A DNA stretch of 64,000 nucleotides from Natranaerobius thermophilus JW/NM-WN-LF (GTDB lineage: Bacteria > Bacillota > Natranaerobiia > Natranaerobiales > Natranaerobiaceae): assembly GCF_000020005.1 (NCBI RefSeq), contig NC_010718.1, positions 1,183,001 through 1,247,000 on the forward strand, read 5' to 3'. The notes beneath the pieces were generated by a model. It was not told the origin of the DNA, did not search any database, and was given only the letters and a program-made list of their open reading frames with translations. Both the position numbers and the translations under genes were made by a program. This document shows, one piece after another, positions 1 to 9,195 of the stretch (positions within the stretch are counted from its first letter, which is position 1; the number at the start of each line of letters is the position of its first letter).

Positions 1-734
1 TCCCCATTGATAAGTTGAGTAGTGAGATTCTTAATGAAATTTTGCGGGGTGGACATGACAAGATCCAAGAGTCAGGTGCAGCCCTGGTAGGTGGACACTC
101 CCTTGAAGATAATGAGCCTAAATACGGTCTGTCAGTTACAGGCACAGTAAGCCCCGATAAAGTTTGGACAAATAGTGGTGCTCGGTCAGGAGATGTCTTG
201 ATTTTGACAAAACCTTTAGGTACAGGTATTGTGACAACAGCTATCAAAGGAGAACTTGCAGAGCCCCACCATGAACATTCAGTTGTTGAGGCTATGGTGA
301 CCTTAAATAAAACTGCTAAGAGAGTCCTGGAAGATTTTAATGTAACTGCCTGTACCGATGTCACGGGTTTTGGACTCTTAGGGCATGCCCTTGAAGTAGC
401 CAAAGCTAGTAGTGTTGATATAGAGCTGTGGGAAGAAAATATACCTTTACTACCCGGTACTCAGGAATATGCTGAGCAAGGTTTGATTCCGGGCGGTACT
501 TACAAAAATCTATCATTCTTTAATGAGGTATGTTCTTTTAATGAAAGGATTTCCGAAACAAAGAGGTTGATTTTGGCTGATGCTATCACTTCTGGAGGTT
601 TACTTGCTTGTGTTCCGAAAGAACAGATCAACCAAGTGGAAAATGTTCTAAAAGAAGCAGGTTGCCTGGCTTATCATCAAGTGGGTCAGGTTAAGGATAA
701 ACAAGAAAAAGAAAGTAAAATTTTACTGCCTTAA
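1..734 (+). CDS. selD: Selenide, water dikinase, 3' part (5' end outside window)
   Basis: Makes selenophosphate from selenide and ATP, the selenium donor for Sec-tRNA synthesis. The frame is open to the left edge (codons from base 3 read PIDKLSSEILNEIL), so about 100 N-terminal residues with the catalytic Cys/Sec and Lys are missing. What is visible is typical of SelD: GAALVGGHSLED, then the AIRS C-terminal domain with VTACTDVTGFGLLGHALE. Length is about 243 of the usual 345 residues. Its terminator lies inside the convergent gdpD gene, and selC and selA are in the same window, so the selenocysteine trait is credible. Whether residue 17 is Cys or Sec cannot be seen. Confidence 0.95.
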   Translation, partial: PIDKLSSEILNEILRGGHDKIQESGAALVGGHSLEDNEPKYGLSVTGTVSPDKVWTNSGARSGDVLILTKPLGTGIVTTAIKGELAEPHHEHSVVEAMVTLNKTAKRVLEDFNVTACTDVTGFGLLGHALEVAKASSVDIELWEENIPLLPGTQEYAEQGLIPGGTYKNLSFFNEVCSFNERISETKRLILADAITSGGLLACVPKEQINQVENVLKEAGCLAYHQVGQVKDKQEKESKILLP

Positions 735-1426
735 CAAAACAGTTCGGGAAAATCTGTAATTATCCCGAATATTTCGTGGCTTTTAGCCAGTTTGATTGCC
801 TCTTCTCTGTTATTAACAGGCCAGGGTAATACCCTGGCCTGTTTTTTATGGGGTTTTTTATAATCTAAGGAATTATGAGGATGAATAGTATAAAAATCCA
901 CCTTATTCTCTAACTTGTTTGTATTTGGTCTAGATTGGTCATACAATAATCCTAATTTTACTCTAGAGTCGAGGCGACTAACTTTAAACAAACTATTATG
1001 ATTAAAAGAAGAGACAATTACTCGTTCAAATAAATTAAAATAATCAATCAAAGAAATGACTTTTTCTTCTAAACCAGGATATTGTATATTGTCATTTTTC
1101 AATTCCACATTAATTATGAGTTCATTAGATTTAAAAGTTCGAAAAACTTCTTTTAGAGTAGGAATGGATTCATTTAAATAAGAAGTTGAAAACCAGCTAC
1201 CAGCGTCAAGCTTTTGTAGCTCCGTATGATTGAAGTCCCTCACAGCACCCATTCCGTTGGTTGTTCTATCCAAGTACTCATCATGTATTATTACGGGTTC
1301 GCCATCTCTAGATAGTTGTACGTCCATTTCAATTCCATCTGCACCTAATTGTAATGCTTTGTTAAAAGAAGATAGTGTGTTTTCAGGTGCTAGATTATTA
1401 GCACCTCTATGTGCGATGATCAGCAC
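731..1426 (-). CDS. Glycerophosphodiester phosphodiesterase family protein
   Basis: Likely hydrolyses glycerophosphodiesters to glycerol-3-phosphate and an alcohol. At 231 aa it is a compact GDPD TIM barrel of the UgpQ type. It has the N-terminal signature HRGANNLAPENT (about residues 6-17), then GIEMDVQLSRDGEPVIIHD and LDRTTNG, which supply the catalytic His pair and the metal-binding Glu/Asp. No signal peptide is seen, so it should be cytoplasmic. The ATG follows a GGAGG-type site (ggaggcaat on the minus strand). Its 3' end overlaps the convergent selD stop by 4 nt and its coding region contains the selD terminator hairpin. The substrate is inferred from family only. Confidence 0.9.
   Translation of the reverse strand: MLIIAHRGANNLAPENTLSSFNKALQLGADGIEMDVQLSRDGEPVIIHDEYLDRTTNGMGAVRDFNHTELQKLDAGSWFSTSYLNESIPTLKEVFRTFKSNELIINVELKNDNIQYPGLEEKVISLIDYFNLFERVIVSSFNHNSLFKVSRLDSRVKLGLLYDQSRPNTNKLENKVDFYTIHPHNSLDYKKPHKKQARVLPWPVNNREEAIKLAKSHEIFGIITDFPELFC
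815..848 (+). terminator. selD terminator lying inside the convergent gdpD coding region
   Basis: A perfect 13-bp stem (AACAGGCCAGGGT, 815-827, with ACCCTGGCCTGTT, 831-843) and a 3-nt loop is followed by a run of six T on the + strand. It is in the right place to end selD transcription, but it sits fully within the 3' third of gdpD, which runs the other way. Confidence 0.8.
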
Positions 1427-1586
1427 TGTATTGCCTCCTTTTGCGAGTTTTGCATTGTATTACTATGTTAACAAGTGGCCGCAGATTTCAAGGAAATTAG
1501 TAATTACAATTCCTGTGAATGCTACGCCAGTTCCCTATCATGCCTACGGATATAATTGGGAAGAACCTCGTTTACAATAAACATTT

Positions 1587-2756
1587 TCAATTTTCAAAAT
1601 CGGCTTTAATCCGGTCAATTAGCTCCGGTTGAACTAACAAATCGGCACCAGTCATTGCTAGAGCTTTGGCTCCCAATAACATGCCTTGTTTACCTTCCTT
1701 AGAGCCAGCTGCTTCTTTAAAGGCATCTGTATGTGCTGCAATATCTCGAGAACTTATTGAAATGAAAGGGTGGATTGAGGGTGTGACGTGGCTGACATTA
1801 CCCATATCTGTTGATCCAAAATTACCCCCTGGGGCGTGGATTACTGCACCCAGTTCTTTTAAATTTTGTTGAAATGAATCTGCCAGGGTTTTGTTAGTTA
1901 TCATGTTATCGAAGGATAATTCAAAATAATCATATTCATATTGACAGCCTGTAGCTTGGGCAGCACCACTGGCACAATTAATCACCTTTGAAACCACTTG
2001 ATTTAAGTAATCTCTTTCAGATGCTCTAACATAGAATCGGGCTACTCCTTTTTCAGGAATGATATTAGGGGCAGATCCCCCTTCTGTGATGATTCCGTGA
2101 ATACGTACATCTGTTGTTAATTGTTGGCGTAAGGAGTTAATATTATTAAAGAGTGAAATTACCGCATCTAGTGCATTGATTCCTTCATGAGGAGCCGCAG
2201 CTGCATGAGCTGCTTTTCCATAAAATTTAAATTCTATAGCGTCCATAGCTAATGAACTATCTAGGACCATATTTTTGCTACCAGGATGACAGATTAAGGC
2301 GGCATCTAAATGGTTAAAAATTCCTTGTTCCACCATAGTGACCTTGGCACCATCAGTTTCCTCGGCAGGTGTACCGTATATCTCAATGGTTCCACCTTGA
2401 AATTTATCTAGCAATCGTTTTAGAGCTACACCAGCCCCGTAACTCATGGCAGCAATTAAATTATGCCCACATGAATGTCCTTCAGGTAAAGCATCGTACT
2501 CCGCTAAAAATCCGATCTTAGGATACGGGGAGTGTTGTGATTGATAGGAGGCCTTAAAAGCAGTTTCAAGTCCGGCGATTGGTTGTTGTACTTCAAAACC
2601 TTCCTGGGATAATTTATTAGTTAAGAGTTTCACTGCCTGAAATTCTTCAAGTCCAGGTTCGGGATTTTGATGGATAAAATCGGCAATTGAGCCAAGTTCT
2701 TTTTCTAAGTTCTTTATTTCTTTAATAACCTCAGTTTTTATTTCTGAACTCAACAA
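1587..2756 (-). CDS. M20 family metal-dependent amidohydrolase
   Basis: Predicted zinc-dependent amidohydrolase/peptidase that cleaves an amide bond of a small N-acyl or dipeptide-like substrate. The 389-aa protein has the M20 metal-site motif EYDALPEGHSCGHN (about residues 86-99), AEETDGAKV and a dimerisation-domain stretch HAAAAPHEGINALDA. The combination with GHSCGHNLIAAM resembles the AbgB / ACY1L2-like subgroup rather than classic aminoacylase. No signal peptide. It is a single-gene unit with a good site (aggagag) before ATG at 2756, and about 160 bases separate it from gdpD. True substrate unknown. Confidence 0.88.
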   Translation of the reverse strand: MLSSEIKTEVIKEIKNLEKELGSIADFIHQNPEPGLEEFQAVKLLTNKLSQEGFEVQQPIAGLETAFKASYQSQHSPYPKIGFLAEYDALPEGHSCGHNLIAAMSYGAGVALKRLLDKFQGGTIEIYGTPAEETDGAKVTMVEQGIFNHLDAALICHPGSKNMVLDSSLAMDAIEFKFYGKAAHAAAAPHEGINALDAVISLFNNINSLRQQLTTDVRIHGIITEGGSAPNIIPEKGVARFYVRASERDYLNQVVSKVINCASGAAQATGCQYEYDYFELSFDNMITNKTLADSFQQNLKELGAVIHAPGGNFGSTDMGNVSHVTPSIHPFISISSRDIAAHTDAFKEAAGSKEGKQGMLLGAKALAMTGADLLVQPELIDRIKADFEN

Positions 2757-3035
2757 AAACTCTCCTTTCTCTTATTTGGGACTATATGAACAATGGGATT
2801 GAGGAAAATATATAATTTTTCATGGTATTTGTCAACTTACTTTCGCCCTAGTTTTTACTGGCCGATGCTGAACCGAAGGAAATTTAAAGAAACATAAAGA
2901 TAGTTTTAAAATTTGCAAGTAGTTTAAATACCTTCTAAATGGTACTTGACTTCGTTTATGTTTAGTGAGAATATGATAATAAGTATATTTATTATTATAA
3001 TAAATATAACAATTGATCATGTAGGGGGTGGCAAC

Positions 3036-4409
3036 ATGGCAGACCAGGAGAAATCCAAACAGAATGAAAAAGATGAGTCTCAAGAACAGTTTATTAAAAA
3101 AATATTTAATTTTTTAAGTTCTATGAAAGCAGGGATCCTTTTATTAATCTTGGTAGCAGTAATATCTAGTATAGGAACCTTTATTCCACAAGAACACCCC
3201 CCTGAACAATATCATGAACAATATAGTGAGTTAGTATCAAGTATTATTTTAGCTTTGGGATTAGATAATATTTTTGAAGTCTGGTGGTTTGTCGGCCTAA
3301 TTGCTCTTTTATGTGCTAACTTATTTCTCTGTAGTTTAAAAAGACTTCCCGGAATTTATCGTAGAGCTTTTTATCCTAAAAAAATATTGGATGAAAACCA
3401 ATTGCAAAATTATAACAATTCAGCCACTATAAAAGTTGAGGATTCCCAAGAAGAAGTAGTTTCTAAAGTATCGGAATGTTTTAGGGTAAAGAAATACAAT
3501 ACTGAAGTATTAGAAGACGAAAGTTCGGGAGAAAAAGTGTTATTTGCGGAACGAGGGAAATTAGGATATTTTGGTTCATTTCTTACTCATTTAAGTATTG
3601 TCATATTAGTTCTTGGTTTTGCTTATGGAAATAGGGTCGGCTTTGAAAATTTTGTCAGTGGACAACCTGGGGACATAATGGAAATAGAAGAAAGAAATTT
3701 TGAAGTTAGAGTAGATGACTTTGAAATTGATTATAGGGATGATTATTCTGTTGATCAGTACTATAGCACTTTAACTGTTATGGAAGAAAATGAAGAAATA
3801 AAACAGGAAGAAATATATGTCAATAATCCTTTAAGATACGATGGGATAAATTTTTACCAATCAACTCACGGCTGGATGGGTGATGTACAAATAAAAAACA
3901 AAGAAACTGATATTACAGATGATGTTAGCCTATACGAAGAATCTCATTATCATATCACAGACAATACTACTTTGATGTTTCATTCCTTCTATCCAGATTA
4001 CCATTTAGGTCCAGATGGTCCAACCAATAAATCACCAATTCCCAATAATCCTCGTTTTATTTGGATGATTTATGAAGGTGGAGAAATTGCTGATATGTTC
4101 GTGACTGAACCAGAAGAAGCCGTAGAATACCAAGATAAAGAAATTCAGTTTACTGATTATAACCAATATACTGGATTGCGTGTAGTTCATGACCCTGGAA
4201 TTCCCGTTTTTTTCTTTGGAAGCTTTGTTATGGTAGTAGGTTTGATAATGTCATTTTACATGTTTCCTAAAAGAATATGGGTAAGGGTGAAAACTAAAGA
4301 CGGTTCATCTCAGCTAATTATTGGTGGACAAGGACTTAAAGATAGACAGAGTTTTACACAGGAATTTAATGAATTAGTGGAGGATTTATCAAAAGAGGAG
4401 AATTTATAA
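3036..4409 (+). CDS. resB: Cytochrome c biogenesis protein ResB
   Basis: Membrane subunit of the system II (Ccs) haem-handling complex, which with CcsA moves haem across the membrane and attaches it to apocytochrome c. I place the start at ATG 3036, preceded by gtaggggg; the frame is open further upstream but lacks a site there. The protein (457 aa) has the ResB pattern: an N-terminal membrane pair (KAGILLLILVAVISSIGTF and a segment near WWFVGLIALLCANLFLCS), a third helix GSFLTHLSIVILVLGFAYG, a large extracytoplasmic domain, and a C-terminal helix FFFGSFVMVVGLIMSFYMFP. It is first in a block with ccsA and the haem genes, which fits its job. Confidence 0.93.
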   Translation: MADQEKSKQNEKDESQEQFIKKIFNFLSSMKAGILLLILVAVISSIGTFIPQEHPPEQYHEQYSELVSSIILALGLDNIFEVWWFVGLIALLCANLFLCSLKRLPGIYRRAFYPKKILDENQLQNYNNSATIKVEDSQEEVVSKVSECFRVKKYNTEVLEDESSGEKVLFAERGKLGYFGSFLTHLSIVILVLGFAYGNRVGFENFVSGQPGDIMEIEERNFEVRVDDFEIDYRDDYSVDQYYSTLTVMEENEEIKQEEIYVNNPLRYDGINFYQSTHGWMGDVQIKNKETDITDDVSLYEESHYHITDNTTLMFHSFYPDYHLGPDGPTNKSPIPNNPRFIWMIYEGGEIADMFVTEPEEAVEYQDKEIQFTDYNQYTGLRVVHDPGIPVFFFGSFVMVVGLIMSFYMFPKRIWVRVKTKDGSSQLIIGGQGLKDRQSFTQEFNELVEDLSKEENL

Positions 4410-4475
4410 AAGCATGTTATTTAAAATAGATTGCTATCAAAATGTATAACAGTGTAAAAAAGGATGGTGAAAACC

Positions 4476-5327
4476 GTGACTGAGGAACAATTAGTGTCCT
4501 TAGAAAATACTTTGTTTGATATTACTTTTGTATTTTATTTAGTGGCTGCCTTACTGTATATTGTAACTTATTTAATTTTTAAAAAAGAACAGAAACTTGG
4601 TAAATACGCCACTTTTATTGCGACTATGGGGTTGATAGTTCATACTGCTTCAATTTTTGTTAGAATGGTCAATGCAGCAAGATTAACTATGCATAATCAA
4701 TTTGAGTTTGCTACCTGGTTTGCTTGGGGAATCATGTTTTGCTATCTCTTTATTGAGAGAAAGTTTGCATACAAATATAGAGGGATTGGTTCTTTTGTGG
4801 TTCCAATTGCTTTTTTAATGATCTTATATGCATCTACACTGCCTAGTGAAATCAGACCTCCTATGCCTGCATTACAAAGTGCTTGGCTATCAGTTCATGT
4901 AATAACAGCTATCCTGGGGTATGGAGCTTTTGCAGTAGCCTGTGGAATATCTATTATGTACTTGTTAAAGAGAAGAAAAGCAGAAGATGACAATAGTATA
5001 TTTAATAGAAGCTTTTTTCCATCCTTTGAGCTTTTGGATAATATTAATTACAGAGCAGTGGCCTTTGGCTTTATGGGACTAACCTTGTGTATTTTAACAG
5101 GAGCGATTTGGGCAGAACAAGCTTGGGGAAGATATTGGGGTTGGGATCCTAAAGAAACCTGGTCATTAATAACTTGGATTGTTTATTCTATTTATTTACA
5201 TGCACGGTTGACTCGTGGTTGGAAAGGAACAAAAACTGCTTGGTTTTCTATTATAGGATTTTTATGTGTGCTTTTCACTTATGTGGGAGTTAATATGTTG
5301 CTTCCGAGTGAACACAGTTATTTGTAA
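4476..5327 (+). CDS. ccsA: Cytochrome c biogenesis protein CcsA/ResC
   Basis: Partner of ResB in system II cytochrome c assembly; binds haem at the outer membrane face. About eight membrane segments and the tryptophan-rich WWD motif WGRYWGWDPKETWSLITWI (about residues 210-230) with conserved external His residues identify it. I prefer GTG 4476 because AAGGATGGTGA lies 5 nt upstream; an ATG at 4464 overlaps that site. 283 aa with this start. It follows resB by 66 nt and precedes hemA by 48 nt, so haem synthesis and haem export are probably co-transcribed. Confidence 0.93.
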   Translation: MTEEQLVSLENTLFDITFVFYLVAALLYIVTYLIFKKEQKLGKYATFIATMGLIVHTASIFVRMVNAARLTMHNQFEFATWFAWGIMFCYLFIERKFAYKYRGIGSFVVPIAFLMILYASTLPSEIRPPMPALQSAWLSVHVITAILGYGAFAVACGISIMYLLKRRKAEDDNSIFNRSFFPSFELLDNINYRAVAFGFMGLTLCILTGAIWAEQAWGRYWGWDPKETWSLITWIVYSIYLHARLTRGWKGTKTAWFSIIGFLCVLFTYVGVNMLLPSEHSYL

Positions 5328-5375
5328 ATCAGTATTTGTCAGTATTGACTCCTATGGTGATTTGGAGGTGTTTTA

Positions 5376-6752
5376 GTGATTCTAGCAGTTATCGGAATAA
5401 ATCATGAAACCGCATCAGTAGAAACCAGAGAACAATTAGCTTTCTCTTCTAAACAGGTAAAAGAACTTGTTCAAAAACTTATTGAAGGTCAACCGATAAA
5501 GGAAGCTTCGGTTTTATCAACTTGTAATCGAACAGAGGTTCACTTTACAGTGAACACAGGGCAAATTGAGGCGGGCAAAAATCATATCATGACATACCTG
5601 TCAGATTTTAGTGATCTAGACCCCCGGGAGTATGTAGATCATTTATACTTCATTACAGATCAGGAGGCCGTTAGTCATATATTTAAAGTTACTGCTGGAC
5701 TGAATTCTTTGGTAACTGGTGAAACAGAAATACTAGGTCAAGTAAAGAAAGCTTATCAGTTGTCTGATGAAGCTGGTGGAGTTGATTCTATTTTCCATGG
5801 GCTATACCAACAAGCCTTAAGGACAGGTAAACGGGTACACAGAGAAACTGGAATTAACGATAATGCAGCATCTGTCAGTTATGCCAGTGTGGAGCTGGCA
5901 ACTAAAATATTCGGGAGTTTACAGAACCGGCGTGCCTTGATTATTGGTGCCGGGAAAATGAGTGAACTGGCTGCAAGGCATTTGTATAGTAACGGTGTCA
6001 AAGATGTAATTGTGATTAACCGGACTATAGAAAGAGCTAAAAATTTAGCTGATAAATTTGGAGGCCTTTACGCATCTTATGATCAGTTGAGTGAATGGCT
6101 TAATGAAATTGATATTGTGATCACCAGTACGGGAGCACCACATTTTGTAATTAAAGAAGAACAAATCAAAAGAGCTATGAAATCAAGAAAATATAGTCCT
6201 ATGTTTTTAATTGATATCGCTGTACCTAGAGACGTAGAGCCATCTGTCAATAATCAAGATAATGCTTATTTGTATACCATTGATGATTTAGAAGCAGTTG
6301 TGGAATCTAATATGCAAGAAAGACAGGAAGAAGCACGAAACGCAGAACTAATAATTAGTGAAGAGGTGGCTGAATTTATGGTTTGGTATAAAACTAGAGA
6401 TGTAGTGCCTCTGATATCAGCTTTACGAGAAAAAGCTGAAGATGTTAGGAAAATGGAACTTGAAAAGTATCATAAAAAACTTAAAAATCTTAGTCCAAAG
6501 GAGCAAGAAGCCGTAGATAAATTGACTAAGAGTATAGTTAATAAGATATTAAAGGAACCTGTGCTTAGAATAAAAGAATTTGCTGTTGAAGATAAAAGTG
6601 AATTGTATATGGCCACTCTGGCTCAATTATTTGATTTAGAAGATGAAGTTATCCCCAAGGATGGAGAAGAGCATTCATCTTCAAAGGAAGTTGAGTCCGT
6701 TACTCAATCTTCTACAGAGAGGGGTCACCATGAATCCGATTTCCATAATTAA
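5376..6752 (+). CDS. hemA: Glutamyl-tRNA reductase
   Basis: Reduces Glu-tRNA(Glu) to glutamate-1-semialdehyde with NADPH, the committed step of the C5 route to tetrapyrroles. The catalytic Cys50 is in VLSTCNRTEVH, the substrate-binding GLNSLVTGETEILGQVK follows, and a Rossmann NADPH site LIIGAGKMSELAARHL begins near residue 188; the C-terminal dimerisation helix bundle is present. GTG 5376 follows ttggaggtg. The 458-aa length is slightly long because of a Ser/Glu-rich tail of about 25 residues that overlaps the next gene by 23 nt. All downstream haem genes are in the same block. Confidence 0.97.
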   Translation: MILAVIGINHETASVETREQLAFSSKQVKELVQKLIEGQPIKEASVLSTCNRTEVHFTVNTGQIEAGKNHIMTYLSDFSDLDPREYVDHLYFITDQEAVSHIFKVTAGLNSLVTGETEILGQVKKAYQLSDEAGGVDSIFHGLYQQALRTGKRVHRETGINDNAASVSYASVELATKIFGSLQNRRALIIGAGKMSELAARHLYSNGVKDVIVINRTIERAKNLADKFGGLYASYDQLSEWLNEIDIVITSTGAPHFVIKEEQIKRAMKSRKYSPMFLIDIAVPRDVEPSVNNQDNAYLYTIDDLEAVVESNMQERQEEARNAELIISEEVAEFMVWYKTRDVVPLISALREKAEDVRKMELEKYHKKLKNLSPKEQEAVDKLTKSIVNKILKEPVLRIKEFAVEDKSELYMATLAQLFDLEDEVIPKDGEEHSSSKEVESVTQSSTERGHHESDFHN

Positions 6753-7563
6753 TCTTATAATAGCTATCAGTTTGCTTGCATCGACAGCCTTATTTATTCT
6801 TTCAGTAAAATATTTAGATCAGCCTGGAAATAACTATCAAAAAGCTATTTCTCAATTTCTGGGTGATTTTGGCTATCTATTGCTGTTGTCTAAATTTATA
6901 GGTAGGAGCTATGCTTTAGGGTATTTGTCATTATTTTCATTTTATGAGACGCTGATTTTAGCTGCAATTGTCTTGGTAACCGTGGCCAAAGCTGCAGAAA
7001 AAATATATGATGTTGAGCTATTAAAATTTTTCAGTTATCCTTTGTCAGCTTTATTTATGATAGTCTCTTTATTTGCTCCCCAAAATCCTCCGCAACTTAC
7101 TTCCGAAATGATGGGAGGATGGCTTGGCTATCATATAGCCTTTGTGATTATTGCATATGGTTGTTTTAGTGCGTCTTTTTTAACTGAAGGAATGTATTTG
7201 TTTCTGGATCGTTGTATAAAAAACAAACAAATTACTATTATTGTCAAATTGATTCCTTCTCTAGATCAGCTGAACAAGTTAAATTATCGGATAATATTTA
7301 CCGGGTTCATATTTTTAACAGTAGGTATTGGATTTGGCGGTATATGGAGTGATGAAATTTGGGGTGCTTACTGGTTTTGGGAGCCCAAATTTATAGTTAC
7401 CCTTTTCATTTGGTTGGTGTATGGAATATATCTGTATAATAAATTAATATGGGGATTTCAAGGTAAGGTGATTTCTTATTTGAATTTAATTGGTTTTATT
7501 GCAATTATGATAAATTATTTTGTGGTAAGATTGCTGGATGGTGGACTACATCACTTTTATTAA
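6730..7563 (+). CDS. HemX-like CcsA-family membrane protein
   Basis: Polytopic membrane protein (277 aa, about eight helices) of the CcsA/CcmC haem-handling superfamily. In Bacillus the gene in this place, hemX, lowers HemA level; that role here is inference from position. The start ATG 6730 follows agaggggtc and lies inside the end of hemA (23-nt overlap, suggesting translational coupling). A WWD-like motif is present but altered: WGAYWFWEPKFIVTLFIW, with Glu where CcsA has Asp in WGWDPKE. It also has paired His residues near both sides. It could instead be a second haem exporter subunit. Confidence 0.82.
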   Translation: MNPISIINLIIAISLLASTALFILSVKYLDQPGNNYQKAISQFLGDFGYLLLLSKFIGRSYALGYLSLFSFYETLILAAIVLVTVAKAAEKIYDVELLKFFSYPLSALFMIVSLFAPQNPPQLTSEMMGGWLGYHIAFVIIAYGCFSASFLTEGMYLFLDRCIKNKQITIIVKLIPSLDQLNKLNYRIIFTGFIFLTVGIGFGGIWSDEIWGAYWFWEPKFIVTLFIWLVYGIYLYNKLIWGFQGKVISYLNLIGFIAIMINYFVVRLLDGGLHHFY

Positions 7564-7587
7564 TTATTCTTTTGGGAGGCTGCAAAA

Positions 7588-8280
7588 GTGATCAGCTACG
7601 AAAGTTACCCTATAATGTTGAACCTATCGGAAATTGAAGCAAATTGTGTTGTTGTTGGTGGAGGAAAAGTAGCTTCAAGGAAAATTTCTTCTTTAGTAAA
7701 AGCTACATCTCAAGTAGTTATTATTTCTCCTGAAATCAATCCTAAGATTGAAAAACTTTTGGAAAGCCATAATCTTAAATGGATTAAAAGGCCTTATCAG
7801 TACGGGGATTTGCAGGGTGCTGTTTTGGCTTTCGCTTGTACTTTTGATCCCGAAATTAATAGTGAAATTGCTAAAGAGGGTAAAGAAAAAGGTGTTCCCG
7901 TTAATGTAGTCACTTCAGCTGAAGAATCTACTTTTTATGTGCCTGCTACAATTTCTAGAGGTGATTTAAATATTTCCATATCAACCCAAGGGGCTAGTCC
8001 AGCCCTGGCTGCTAAATTGCGCCGAAACTTTGAACAGGAATTTGGACAAGAATGGGAGAAATATGTTGAGTTTTTAAAAATAGCTAGAATAAAAGTGAAA
8101 AATCAGATTCCTGATTCAGATACGAGATCTTATATTTTTAATAAACTGGTGGAAGATGATGCAATATTTGACCAGGTCAAAGATACTAATAGAAAAGACC
8201 TGGAATATTTTTGTGATAAATTACTAAAACAGTTAATAGAGAATGGGAGGCAACAAGATGAAACTAAGAATAGGGACTAG
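7588..8280 (+). CDS. Precorrin-2 dehydrogenase / sirohydrochlorin ferrochelatase family protein
   Basis: Oxidises precorrin-2 to sirohydrochlorin with NAD+, and may also insert iron to give siroheme (Met8/SirC/CysG-N family). The 230-aa protein has the Rossmann signature VVVGGGKVASRK near residues 19-30, an internal STFYVPATISRGDLNISIST segment with the conserved Asp of the family, and the sirohaem synthase dimerisation motif ASPALAAKLRRNFEQEF. GTG 7588 follows gggaggctgc. It lies between hemX-like and hemC (23-nt overlap). As no separate chelatase is seen in the block, this protein probably provides both activities, or a chelatase lies elsewhere. Confidence 0.92.
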   Translation: MISYESYPIMLNLSEIEANCVVVGGGKVASRKISSLVKATSQVVIISPEINPKIEKLLESHNLKWIKRPYQYGDLQGAVLAFACTFDPEINSEIAKEGKEKGVPVNVVTSAEESTFYVPATISRGDLNISISTQGASPALAAKLRRNFEQEFGQEWEKYVEFLKIARIKVKNQIPDSDTRSYIFNKLVEDDAIFDQVKDTNRKDLEYFCDKLLKQLIENGRQQDETKNRD

Positions 8281-9193
8281 AAGGAGCCAACTTGCCCTTG
8301 ACCAAACTAATTGGGTAGTAGAACAATTAAAAACGCATTATCCAGACATAGAAATTGAAATTAAAAAAATTGAAACAAAGGGTGATCAGTTACTAAATGT
8401 TTCTCTATCCAAAGTTGGTGGCAAGGGTTTATTTTTAAAAGAGATCCAAAATGCCTTACTTCAAGGAGAAATCGATTTGGCTGTTCATAGTATGAAAGAT
8501 ATACCTACGGAAACTACTGAAGATCTTGAAATTTGTGCCATCACTAAGAGAGTCGATCCTCTTGATGCCCTGATTTCCAATAATGATATTACAATAGACG
8601 AACTGCCTGAAAATGCTAAGATAGGAACTAGCAGTTTAAGGCGTGGTTCACAGTTAAAAGCTTACAGAAATGACTTACAAATAATTCCTATTAGAGGAAA
8701 TATTAATACCAGAATGAATAAGCTCCAAGAACTTCCAGAGTTAGATGCCGTGGTCCTAGCAAAAGCAGGGCTTGTTAGATCAGGGATGACAGACAGTATT
8801 AGCCAGAATATATCTCCAGAAATAATAGTTCCCTGTCCCGGTCAAGGTGCTTTAGGATTAGAGATTCGCCATGATAACGAGAATCTCAAAGAAAAACTAG
8901 CAGTATTAGATGATTCGGAAAGCAGAAAGGCAATTGGGGCAGAAAGAGCTTTTCTTAATAGATTAGGTGGTAGCTGCCATGTGCCTGTAGGAGCTTATGC
9001 TGAAATTATTTCAAATGAACTACATTTGACAGGAGTAGTTGCAAGTGAGGATGGGCAAGATGTAATAAAAAGAAGTGTTCAAACTCATCTTAGTGATAAT
9101 AACAAAATACCATCTACATTGGGAAATGACCTGGCTGAAGAGCTGATAGAGTTAGGAGCAAATAAAATATTGTCAGAACTTAAGGAGGGGTAG
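8258..9193 (+). CDS. hemC: Hydroxymethylbilane synthase (porphobilinogen deaminase)
   Basis: Joins four porphobilinogen units into hydroxymethylbilane using a dipyrromethane cofactor held by a Cys. Family motifs: KLRIGTRRSQLALDQTNWV at the N terminus, AVHSMKDIPTE near residue 80, IGTSSLRRGSQL, and the cofactor-binding Cys in GGSCHVPVGAYA near residue 240. ATG 8258 follows gggaggcaac; the overlap of 23 nt with the previous gene suggests coupling. 311 aa, normal length. The next gene begins 2 nt after its stop. Confidence 0.97.
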   Translation: MKLRIGTRRSQLALDQTNWVVEQLKTHYPDIEIEIKKIETKGDQLLNVSLSKVGGKGLFLKEIQNALLQGEIDLAVHSMKDIPTETTEDLEICAITKRVDPLDALISNNDITIDELPENAKIGTSSLRRGSQLKAYRNDLQIIPIRGNINTRMNKLQELPELDAVVLAKAGLVRSGMTDSISQNISPEIIVPCPGQGALGLEIRHDNENLKEKLAVLDDSESRKAIGAERAFLNRLGGSCHVPVGAYAEIISNELHLTGVVASEDGQDVIKRSVQTHLSDNNKIPSTLGNDLAEELIELGANKILSELKEG

Positions 9194-9195
9194 AT

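Noticed and set aside
1230-1580. Open frame on + strand across the gdpD start and the gap beyond
   Set aside because: Mostly antisense to gdpD, no ribosome site, no recognisable domain; the last 30 codons lie in the intergenic gap without support.
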